From the IMG/VR virus record IMGVR_UViG_3300017751_000173, positions 1 through 27,194 of that record: 27,194 nucleotides of DNA. One strand, given 5' to 3'. Positions 1-6,423 of the stretch are shown one piece after another. Both the position numbers and the translations under genes were made by a program. This DNA is from a virus. Within the stretch, counting starts at the first letter, position 1. Every line of letters starts with the position of its first letter. The notes under the pieces were generated by a model. That model had not been told where the DNA came from, did not search any database, and saw only the letters and a program-made list of their open reading frames with translations.

Positions 1-1
1 C

Positions 2-649
2 CCAGAGATCGCTGAGGAAGCGTGGGAACGTGCCGGACGTGAGATGCGTTCTGGTTATGACCTAAGAACAGCTAGACGCTCTATGAACTTGCTTACTATT
101 GAGTGGGCAAACCGTGGCGTTAATATGTGGACTATAGATGAGAAGTCTGTAGACCTAGTTAAGGGTACGCAGTCATACACGCTACCTGCTGATACGGTAG
201 ATGTTATAGAGCAGGCTATACGCACTAATGAGGGCGTGCAAGCTACACAGAATGATCTTGCTGTAACACGTGTCAGTGTGAGTACTTACAGCTCACTCCC
301 TAACAAGTTAACACAGGGTAGACCATCACAAATATTTATAGAGCGTGGTGCAGCTGCTCCTAAGTTATATGTGTGGCCTGTCCCAGATAAAAATACATAC
401 AAGCTAAACTACTGGCGTTTAAGACGTATAGAAGACGCGGGACAAGGGGCATACACAGCAGATATGCCGTTTAGATTTTTACCTTGTTTAGTAGCTGGTT
501 TAGCTTATTATATTGCTATGAAGACTCCTGAGTTATCGGACAGAGTAGTAATGCTAAAACAGATGTACGACGAGCAGTTTGAGATGGCTTCTACAGAAGA
601 TAGAAGCAAAGTATCAGCTAGATTTGTGCCGCGTATTGGGTACCCATAA
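2..649 (+). CDS. Head-tail adaptor-like protein (5' partial)
   Basis: The reading frame is open to the left edge of the window, so the gene begins upstream. The first internal Met is at base 44, but 14 codons before it (starting PEIAEEAWERAGRE) read naturally into the protein, so I treat this as a 5'-truncated gene. The N-terminal part (Arg-Ser-Gly-Tyr-Asp, TARRSMNLLTIEWANRGVN, then a short YTLPADTVDV strand) is the layout I associate with neck or tail-tube adaptor proteins of marine podoviruses, in the T7 gp11 / P22 gp4 functional class. These proteins sit under the portal and form the ring to which the tail nozzle docks. The next genes are also neck or structural genes, which supports this. 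The stop codon overlaps the next start by one base (TAATG), suggesting translational coupling. The exact family is uncertain because I matched a pattern and no search was possible. Confidence 0.6.
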   Translation, partial: PEIAEEAWERAGREMRSGYDLRTARRSMNLLTIEWANRGVNMWTIDEKSVDLVKGTQSYTLPADTVDVIEQAIRTNEGVQATQNDLAVTRVSVSTYSSLPNKLTQGRPSQIFIERGAAAPKLYVWPVPDKNTYKLNYWRLRRIEDAGQGAYTADMPFRFLPCLVAGLAYYIAMKTPELSDRVVMLKQMYDEQFEMASTEDRSKVSARFVPRIGYP

Positions 650-990
650 TGGCTAAGTTTGCTGCAGGTAGAAAGGCGTTTGGCTTCTGCGATATATGTG
701 GGTTTCGTATAAAAATCCGTGATATGAAGGCGGTTATAGTCAAGCGGCAAGATACTGGATTATTAGCTTGTAGGTCGTGTTGGGACAAAGATCACCCACA
801 AAACATGCAAGGTGAGTACCCAGTTACAGATGCAGAAGCATTACGTATATCACGCCCAGACACAAGTTTAAGTGCAGACTCTGCTGATACCAGTAGTCGC
901 GCAGTAGATTGGGGTTGGAACCCAGTGGGTACAGGGCCAAACACATTAATAGAAGTTAAAACAGGCACAGTTACAGTGACGGTAGAATGA
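649..990 (+). CDS. Small CxxC/CxxC putative zinc-binding phage protein
   Basis: This is a 113-residue protein with two CxxC knuckles, Cys14/Cys17 (CDIC) and Cys41/Cys44 (CRSC). The spacing and surrounding basic residues fit a zinc ribbon, and His49 lies just after the second knuckle. The C-terminal half (roughly residues 55-113) is low in complexity and Ser/Thr/Val-rich, with beta propensity. The gene lies between two adaptor-like genes and shares a one-base TAATG junction with the upstream one, so it is probably made with the neck proteins. It could be a minor virion protein, an assembly factor or a nucleic-acid-binding protein; the sequence does not decide. Small CxxC proteins at this position occur in other marine phages as far as I recall, but I know of no established function. 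Confidence 0.7.
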   Translation: MAKFAAGRKAFGFCDICGFRIKIRDMKAVIVKRQDTGLLACRSCWDKDHPQNMQGEYPVTDAEALRISRPDTSLSADSADTSSRAVDWGWNPVGTGPNTLIEVKTGTVTVTVE

Positions 991-991
991 T

Positions 992-1756
992 ATGATGACA
1001 TATACAGAACTAAAAACTAATGTGCAAGACATCACCGAGATGACTTTTACTGACGCACAGTTAGCTATGTTTACTAAACAAGCTGAGCAAAAGATCTATG
1101 GTTTTGTAAAAGATTTACCTATACTACGAAGACGCGCTAATGAGGCTTTTGGTGCTTCCGCTGGGTATCCGTTGCCTGCAGACTGTGTATACGTGCATAG
1201 CGTAATACAAAGAACGGGTCTGCAGGATGCGGCTGAAGAACATCAACTTATACAAAAAGACCCTGAGTTTTTGAGAGAAGCGTATCCCCTAATAACGCAA
1301 CCAAATACTGATGGGGTAGCAGAGCCGTTATTTAAATATTACGCTATAGAAGGCATGGATATTGGTGACGGTACCGCCGGCGCTTCTACCGAAATAGCTA
1401 GGATGCGTCTTATGATTGCGCCCGGATATTCTGGAAGTGGGGCATTCTATGTAATATATCAATCAGGCCAACCTATATCTATAGTAGATTTTTCTAACTC
1501 AAACTACAACTCCACGTGGTTAGGGGGTAACTATGACTCAGCGTTGCTAAACGCCACTTTGATAGAAGCTGCAAGATTTATGAAATCCGAACCAGACATT
1601 GTTCAGTTGTACGAACAGCAGTTTATGTTAGCCTTACAACCCCTAGTTGATACGGCGAATGTACGTATAAAGAATGATTCGTATAGACCCACATCTTCCC
1701 CAGCAAGGCCGCTTACTGTACCTGCTCCTGCACAACCACCACAGAGAGAGGGCTAG
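992..1756 (+). CDS. Phage adaptor protein, SU10-type
   Basis: This 254-residue protein starts MMTYTELKTNVQDITE and continues with a helical segment (FTKQAEQKIYGFVKDLPILR) and a YPLPADCVYVHSV strand. That is the pattern of the SU10-type adaptor family of podovirus necks. A conserved late segment (LLNATLIEAARFMK, about residues 185-198) is followed by a helix ending in VRIKND, and the C-terminal tail is Pro/Ala-rich (residues about 235-254). Adaptor rings of this class connect portal to nozzle and start tail assembly. Two ATG codons stand in tandem at 992 and 995, and either could be used; I kept the first. No strong Shine-Dalgarno is visible, so translation may be coupled to the upstream gene, which ends two bases earlier. 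Family assignment is by pattern recognition; structural role is likely. Confidence 0.65.
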   Translation: MMTYTELKTNVQDITEMTFTDAQLAMFTKQAEQKIYGFVKDLPILRRRANEAFGASAGYPLPADCVYVHSVIQRTGLQDAAEEHQLIQKDPEFLREAYPLITQPNTDGVAEPLFKYYAIEGMDIGDGTAGASTEIARMRLMIAPGYSGSGAFYVIYQSGQPISIVDFSNSNYNSTWLGGNYDSALLNATLIEAARFMKSEPDIVQLYEQQFMLALQPLVDTANVRIKNDSYRPTSSPARPLTVPAPAQPPQREG

Positions 1757-1759
1757 TAG

Positions 1760-2179
1760 ATGGCTATTTCACAAGTGTTATGTACATCATTTAAAAAAGA
1801 GCTACTAGAAGGCACACATAACTTCGGCTCGCATACTTTTAAGGTAGCTTTGTATACTAACGCTGCCACGTTAAATGCGGACACTACTGCGTATTCTACA
1901 GATAATGAAGTATCTGGCACTAATTATAGTGCTGGTGGAGTTACGCTTACAGCTAGTACAGTAGCTAGTGGTGATGGTGTAGGGTTTGTTAATTTTTCTA
2001 ACGCTACTTGGGCAAGTAGTAGTTTTACGGCTAGGGGTGCTTTAATATATAATTCTAGTCAGAGTAATAAAGCAGTCATGGTATTAGACTTTGGCGACAA
2101 CAAAACAAGTAATAACAGCACGTTTGCGGTAGCTATGCCTGCTAATACGTCTAGTACAGCACTTATAAGGATTACATAA
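1760..2179 (+). CDS. Small phage structural protein (marine phage family)
   Basis: This is a 139-residue, beta-rich, Ser/Thr/Ala-rich protein. It starts MAISQVLCTSFKKELLEGTH and continues with HTFKVALYTNAATLNADT and later a GGVTLTAS strand. I recognise this as a small virion-protein family common beside fibre and neck genes in marine and cyanophage genomes. Its precise position in the particle (decoration, tail or fibre accessory) is not known to me. A purine-rich stretch (AGAGAGGG) ends about seven bases before the ATG and is a good Shine-Dalgarno. The stop codon overlaps the start of the fibre gene by one base (TAATG), so it is likely made in step with that fibre and may act as its partner. 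It has only one Cys and no signal peptide or membrane segment. Confidence 0.6.
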   Translation: MAISQVLCTSFKKELLEGTHNFGSHTFKVALYTNAATLNADTTAYSTDNEVSGTNYSAGGVTLTASTVASGDGVGFVNFSNATWASSSFTARGALIYNSSQSNKAVMVLDFGDNKTSNNSTFAVAMPANTSSTALIRIT

Positions 2180-3627
2180 TGAGTACATCTTACACAAACA
2201 ACCTTAAACTTGGTAAGCCTGCTGCGGGTGATACTGGCTGGGGTAATACCTTAAACGCTGAAGTCACTGACATGGTGGAAGAAGCCATTGCAGGCATAAG
2301 AACCATAAACTCTTGGAGTTCGGGTACTCCTGCGGTTCATACTCTTACTACAGCTAACGGCACTACGTCAGAGGCTAGAGCCGCTATATTAACGCTAAAA
2401 GATACTACTAGTGATATAGGCACTACCGCGCAACTAATTGTACCTAACGTATCAAAATTATATTGCATAATTAATGAGACAGGCCATACAGTAACGGTAA
2501 AAACTGCCTCGGGCTCTGGAGTTTCTGTACCTACAGCTAAACAGTTTAATGTTGTGTGTGATGGCACTAATGTTATTGAGCAAGTTAATTATCAAGGTGC
2601 CGCCGACGTTAATACTCTAACAACTGCAGGGCTTGCAACAGTTAATTCGCTAGTAATAGGCTCCTCTGGGACACCAGTCACTCAGATTGCTGACGAAGAT
2701 GCTATGTCTTCCGATAGCGCTACAAAACTCGCTACTCAACAATCAATCAAGGCGTATGTAGACAATAACTCAACATACCACCGACAAGCTAACTACTTTG
2801 CGTGGGATGTACCGACTTTTAACCAGAGTACCAATGTAACATCATCCCCTCCTAAGTTTCACGTAGCAGATGGCGCTAGTGCTACGTTAGTTGAGTTTGA
2901 ATTACTTCGCCCATCGCCAGCTACCGCATCGCGCCATAAAATAGACATTACGTTAATGGGGGACAAAGATTTTCCTAACCCCTCAAACCTAAATTACTCC
3001 ACCGGTTTTCAACAGTATTGCGATATAATTTACTATATCCAGAGAAAATCTAAACTAGCTACCGGTGTTGGCATAGGCACTAATTCTGTTGCGCAAGATC
3101 AGTTGGGGGCGGGAAACTCTTATTTTTATAAGATATACGTAAGCGGTGATGTTACTAGTGAACTAGATAATTTTAGTTGGATAGCAAAAACAGCGGCTCC
3201 GGCATCAAATGCCAAGTATCAAGTTATGAGTTACGAGTATGAGGTAGCCGGTAATAGAACGGGTATAGTATTTAACGGGGGCTCAGGCTCAGCTACGCCT
3301 TATACAGGCACGGGCAATAGTATTTTTGTTAGTAACACAGGCTTTACTGCTGTAGATAGTTGGCATACCGCTACCCATAGCATACCCTCTAATTCAGGAT
3401 ACCCATTCTATACTGGTTCTATGGGTGAATACTTTGCGGCTTATAGCGGCACCAACTTCCAACGCAAGTACCGCCTGAAAGATGTTCTTCCTCCTGTAGT
3501 AGTAAAACCTGAGTCTGCAGGTACGATAGAAATGAGAATAGAAGTAACCTGCGGTGTTTTGGGCTCTGACGGAGAATATTACTTCCAACAGGCCACTATA
3601 GACCAAACAACTATAGGGAGAGATTAA
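2179..3627 (+). CDS. Tail fibre-like protein
   Basis: This 482-residue protein has the N-terminal signature LKLGKPAAGDTGWGNTLN followed by AEVTDMVEEAIAG. I recognise this as the virion-attachment end of many marine phage fibre or tail proteins. Residues about 50-150 are beta-rich (a TLTTANGTTSEARAAILTLK stretch, then Val/Thr strands). A segment near 165-195 resembles fibre linkers (SDSATKLATQQSIKAYVDN). The C-terminal 280 residues are rich in aromatics and Gly/Ser and probably form the receptor-binding or shaft part; I do not recognise a specific fold there. A second, unrelated fibre-like gene lies at 9010, so the particle may carry two fibre types. The last codons contain a run resembling part of a T7-family promoter (see findings). 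Confidence 0.65.
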   Translation: MSTSYTNNLKLGKPAAGDTGWGNTLNAEVTDMVEEAIAGIRTINSWSSGTPAVHTLTTANGTTSEARAAILTLKDTTSDIGTTAQLIVPNVSKLYCIINETGHTVTVKTASGSGVSVPTAKQFNVVCDGTNVIEQVNYQGAADVNTLTTAGLATVNSLVIGSSGTPVTQIADEDAMSSDSATKLATQQSIKAYVDNNSTYHRQANYFAWDVPTFNQSTNVTSSPPKFHVADGASATLVEFELLRPSPATASRHKIDITLMGDKDFPNPSNLNYSTGFQQYCDIIYYIQRKSKLATGVGIGTNSVAQDQLGAGNSYFYKIYVSGDVTSELDNFSWIAKTAAPASNAKYQVMSYEYEVAGNRTGIVFNGGSGSATPYTGTGNSIFVSNTGFTAVDSWHTATHSIPSNSGYPFYTGSMGEYFAAYSGTNFQRKYRLKDVLPPVVVKPESAGTIEMRIEVTCGVLGSDGEYYFQQATIDQTTIGRD

Positions 3628-3629
3628 TC

Positions 3630-3836
3630 ATGGAAGAGAATAAAGAAGCCCTACTTAAACTAGAAGCCCATGAAAGAGAGTGTGCTCAGCGTATGAAGAA
3701 CATACAGTTTCAACTAGATACGGTGGATAAGCGTTTAGATCAGGGTATGCATAAGTTTAGAAATATTGAGCGTTTATTATGGCTTCTTTTTCCGGTGATT
3801 CTAGGGGCAGATGCAATTGCTCAGAACCTACTCTAA
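3630..3836 (+). CDS. Small tail-anchored coiled-coil membrane protein
   Basis: This is a 68-residue protein. Residues 1-45 are a charged helix with heptad character, and residues about 48-62 (RLLWLLFPVILGAD) form one short membrane segment close to the C-terminus. That is a tail-anchored topology with the charged part most likely in the cytoplasm. Size and position at the head of a set with a holin and an endolysin suggest a role in lysis, for example a holin accessory or antiholin, but this is inferred from context. GGGAGAG at 3617-3623 lies about six bases before the ATG and serves as a good ribosome binding site. The next gene starts 26 bases before this one stops, in another frame, so translation of the two is probably linked. 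Confidence 0.6.
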   Translation: MEENKEALLKLEAHERECAQRMKNIQFQLDTVDKRLDQGMHKFRNIERLLWLLFPVILGADAIAQNLL

Positions 3837-4449
3837 GATTTGTTTATTACTGTTCAGCTCCGTTGTTTTTGCTAACAACCAAGAGGGTAGCCTTAACACC
3901 TACCACGGCGAGAATAGCGTAGCTAATAGTAATAATAGTACTAAAGATGACTCAGTATCTAATACTTACAATGGTGCGGGGTCTTCTTCTGAAATGCCTG
4001 TTGGTAGCGCTATAAGTCCTAGTTATATGTCTAATGGCATGGATACTTGTTTAAAAGGTACGGGTGGGTCACTACAGACTGTAGGTGTAGGATTTAGTAG
4101 TGGGGGATATAATGTTGATCCCGAATGTAACCGGCGTAGAGACGCAAAAGTATTGTCTGATTTGAACATGAAAGTAGCCGCTGTCGCTAGGATGTGCCAG
4201 TCAGTAGATGTGTGGAAATCTATGTTCATTTCTGGTACGCCATGTCCTATACTATCTAATGGTAAACTTATAGTTGGTAAGCGGGCGTTTCTTATGATGA
4301 AACAAAACCCCAAAACTTACATCCCAGATTACAGTAAAAAAACTAGAGAGTGGTATAATACAATACTTAAAATAGGAGAGAGCGATGTCGATGAAGAAGA
4401 AGATGATTTTACCTCTATTAGCGCTAAGTACCGCAGCTCACTCCAGTGA
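3811..4449 (+). CDS. Secreted phage protein with Sec signal peptide (PSYMS family)
   Basis: This 212-residue protein has a Sec-type signal peptide: basic start, hydrophobic core KICLLLFSSVVF and a likely cleavage after Ala21 (VFA then NNQ). The mature part begins with an Asn/Ser-rich linker (residues about 22-60). A compact domain follows with AISPSYMSNGMDTC and a helical segment (LSDLNMKVAAVARMCQ). Cys80, Cys106, Cys129 and Cys145 could form two disulfides outside the cytoplasm. I recognise this as a family widespread in marine phages near holin genes; its function is unknown to me. The start overlaps the previous gene by 26 bases with AGGGG just before it, at a tight spacing of three bases. 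The C-terminal tail is acidic (DVDEEEDDFT) and is read from the same DNA as the next gene's signal peptide. Confidence 0.65.
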   Translation: MQLLRTYSKICLLLFSSVVFANNQEGSLNTYHGENSVANSNNSTKDDSVSNTYNGAGSSSEMPVGSAISPSYMSNGMDTCLKGTGGSLQTVGVGFSSGGYNVDPECNRRRDAKVLSDLNMKVAAVARMCQSVDVWKSMFISGTPCPILSNGKLIVGKRAFLMMKQNPKTYIPDYSKKTREWYNTILKIGESDVDEEEDDFTSISAKYRSSLQ

Positions 4450-5233
4450 GTTAGACAACTTAGTTAACACGTCGTCGGCTATTGTAAACCAACTTGATAA
4501 AGGTATCGCGTATGTGGGTTCTGCCACTGAGTATTCTCATCTTGGTACTGCTATGTCTGATGGCAGTGTTTCAGAGTCCGCGCATATTACCTCACAACAG
4601 ATCCAAGCATACAATGATGCTCTTAGTAATATGGCTAATTACATGCCTTATGGCGATGTCCGCGCTGTCCTAAACGAACGTGCTATTACTGAGTTAGAGC
4701 TTATGGATACGGCCATTGACACATTTACAGAAGCAGTTGTAGAAATGGTGCAGGTTGTAGAAGTAGCTGAGCTGGCAGAGACAGCGGCTACCCCTGATGA
4801 AGAAGCTGCCGTACAAGAATTTGTGGCTAACAACCAAGAAGTTCTAACTATTAGCCAAGAAGAAGTCACTGAGTATAATCAGTCTATAGATGATATTGAG
4901 ACACACGCTAACAACGCGAGTGCATTTATTGCCGTTGCCGAAAACACTGCGGCAATAGATTTCCTACAGCAGGGCGCAGAGAATAACAATACTACTGCGG
5001 AGCAAGCTGTAGTTACGTATTCAGCTAACAACCAGTGGGTAAGTATGCAGTGGGCGGGGACTAACAATGCTTCTGCTGTATATCTAAACGGGAACGATAA
5101 CTTTGGTTTAGATGTATACGCCACACAAGCGGAAATATTAGTTGCAGGCCAAGAGTCTGAGTTTTATTTAACTGGCCCTACTGCACAAGGATATAGCTGC
5201 TTTATGTATGGAGATTGTAATTATGAGCCTTGA
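4385..5233 (+). CDS. Secreted, mostly helical phage protein of unknown function
   Basis: This 282-residue protein starts MSMKKKMILPLLALSTAAHS, a clear Sec signal peptide with a basic n-region and a probable cleavage around Ala18 to Ser20. The mature part is acidic and helical up to about residue 200, with long Ala/Glu/Val runs (VVEMVQVVEVAELAETAA) suggesting an extended or coiled-coil rod. A beta-like C-terminal domain of about 75 residues ends in two Cys (272 and 278) that could pair. I do not recognise the family. It is predicted to be exported during infection and lies between another exported protein and membrane/lysis genes. A role in envelope disruption, or a change to the host surface such as superinfection exclusion, is possible. 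AGGAG at 4374-4378 supports the start at 4385; a second in-frame ATG at 4391 is an alternative. Confidence 0.6.
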   Translation: MSMKKKMILPLLALSTAAHSSELDNLVNTSSAIVNQLDKGIAYVGSATEYSHLGTAMSDGSVSESAHITSQQIQAYNDALSNMANYMPYGDVRAVLNERAITELELMDTAIDTFTEAVVEMVQVVEVAELAETAATPDEEAAVQEFVANNQEVLTISQEEVTEYNQSIDDIETHANNASAFIAVAENTAAIDFLQQGAENNNTTAEQAVVTYSANNQWVSMQWAGTNNASAVYLNGNDNFGLDVYATQAEILVAGQESEFYLTGPTAQGYSCFMYGDCNYEP

Positions 5234-5699
5234 GTCTAGCGAACTGACGATTGGTGGTCAGACGTTTAAAGGGGCTTGGATTGCTGTAGTATTAGCTATT
5301 GGTTCTACTATTGGCGGTGGGGTATGGACTGCAAGTAGTTTGTACTCTAGACTAGAAGCTGTAGAGGCGGTACAAATACCAAATATAGTGCCCCTAGAAG
5401 AAGAAGTATTGTTGATAAAGCAAGAATTAGAGGCTAATGATGTATCTAAGTTACAAGGTAAACTAGCGGAATTAGGCGCTAACTTAGTAACTATAAAAGA
5501 CCAACAATCCGGACTGTTACTTATAAAACAACAAGTTACTGATGTAGAAAAGTCAGTAACAGAGATGCAAACTGTTGTTCAGAAAGCAGAGATTGTTGTT
5601 AAGGCGGTAGAAAACTTTGAAGGAGATATAAAAGTTTTAAAGCGTGAAATACAAGATTTGTGGGATGGTATGGACGAGTTATACAACCCACTAAAGTGA
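5223..5699 (+). CDS. Membrane-anchored coiled-coil protein, possibly lysis-related
   Basis: I place the start at the ATG at 5223 rather than the in-frame ATG at 5208. GGAG at 5210-5213 sits nine bases before 5223, and the overlap with the upstream gene then falls to 11 bases. The resulting 158-residue protein has a single membrane segment at about residues 18-38 (AWIAVVLAIGSTIGGGVW). A long charged helix with coiled-coil character follows to the end, including repeated Leu/Val/Glu/Lys heptads at about 60-145. One N-terminal membrane anchor with a long helical rod outside is the general plan of an inner-membrane spanin or a structural partner of the holin. I see no lipoprotein partner, so the spanin idea is only contextual. 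No known family is recognised. Confidence 0.6.
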   Translation: MSLESSELTIGGQTFKGAWIAVVLAIGSTIGGGVWTASSLYSRLEAVEAVQIPNIVPLEEEVLLIKQELEANDVSKLQGKLAELGANLVTIKDQQSGLLLIKQQVTDVEKSVTEMQTVVQKAEIVVKAVENFEGDIKVLKREIQDLWDGMDELYNPLK

Positions 5700-5706
5700 G
5701 GTATAT

Positions 5707-6078
5707 ATGTTACAACATCTTATAGGCCCTATAACTAATATAGCTGGGGGCTACCTAAAGAACAAAGCGGAAGAGAAACAAGCTAAGCATAAAGCCAAAA
5801 TGAAGGTCATTGAGAATGATGGTGAGTGGGAATCTAAAATGGCTGATGCCTCTGCCCATAGCTGGAAAGACGAATTTTGGACTATTGTACTTTCAGTGCC
5901 CATTTTTATGATTGGGTATGCTATTGTGGTTAACGATATAACAGTCATAGATAGAGTAGAGCAAGGGTTTGTCGCTCTTAGTAATTTACCTGAGTGGTAC
6001 CAATACTTATTGTTTATCGCCATATCAAGTAGCTTTGGTGTTAAAGGTGTTTCTAAACTAATGAGCCTAAGAAAATGA
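5707..6078 (+). CDS. Holin, GTA/3TM-type
   Basis: This 123-residue protein matches the pattern of the holin family named for gene transfer agent release (GTA holin, 3TM). It has an N-terminal amphipathic part, a Lys/Glu-rich stretch and a SWKDEFW motif at residues 52-58. A membrane segment follows at about 57-75 (VLSVPIFMIGYAIVV), with a second at about 97-115 (QYLLFIAISSSFGV). Holins of this type form lesions in the inner membrane at a set time and let the endolysin reach the cell wall. The next gene encodes the peptidase and overlaps this one by four bases (ATGA), the classical holin-endolysin pairing. GAGG at 5698-5701 lies five bases before the start. Only two clear membrane helices are visible; the N-terminal amphipathic part could be a third. 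Confidence 0.8.
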   Translation: MLQHLIGPITNIAGGYLKNKAEEKQAKHKAKMKVIENDGEWESKMADASAHSWKDEFWTIVLSVPIFMIGYAIVVNDITVIDRVEQGFVALSNLPEWYQYLLFIAISSSFGVKGVSKLMSLRK

Positions 6079-6422
6079 GTTTAAAGTATTTTAAAGTAGA
6101 AGATTTTAACTGTCAGGAAACTGGTGAGAATGAGATGTGTCCTGACTTTTTACAGAAACTTGATGCACTACGTGAAGTGTGTGGGTTTCCATTTATTGTA
6201 ACTAGTGGGTACAGATCGCCTAACCATAGTATTGAAGCTGCTAAGGCCAAGCCGGGAACACATGCACAAGGTATTGCTGCAGATATTAAAGTGACTGGTG
6301 GTGCACAGCGTATGTCTATTATACGTAACGCTTCTATTATGGGCTTCAATGGTATTGGGGTTGCCAAAGGTTTCGTACATGTTGACACGCGAGAGACTAC
6401 CCCCGTAGCTTGGAAATACTAA
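6075..6422 (+). CDS. Endolysin, M15A-type cell-wall peptidase
   Basis: This 115-residue protein has the motifs of the M15A peptidases (hedgehog/DD-peptidase fold), which include phage endolysins cutting peptide bonds in peptidoglycan. SGYRS at residues 44-48 is followed by THAQGIAADI, with His63 and Asp70 as the first two zinc ligands, and by FVHVDTR, with His102 as the third ligand. The spacing fits the family, and the length of about 115 residues is normal for the single-domain form. No signal peptide is present, so release would rely on the holin just upstream. Whether the cut is at D-Ala-D-Ala-type or L-Ala-D-Glu-type bonds cannot be told from sequence. The Shine-Dalgarno is weak, and the ATGA overlap suggests coupling to the holin. 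Confidence 0.88.
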   Translation: MSLKYFKVEDFNCQETGENEMCPDFLQKLDALREVCGFPFIVTSGYRSPNHSIEAAKAKPGTHAQGIAADIKVTGGAQRMSIIRNASIMGFNGIGVAKGFVHVDTRETTPVAWKY

Positions 6423-6423
6423 T

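Noticed and set aside
5208-5222. Earlier in-frame ATG for the coiled-coil membrane protein
   Set aside because: The ATG at 5223 has GGAG at a good spacing, while using 5208 would place that GGAG inside the coding region and enlarge the overlap with the upstream gene.
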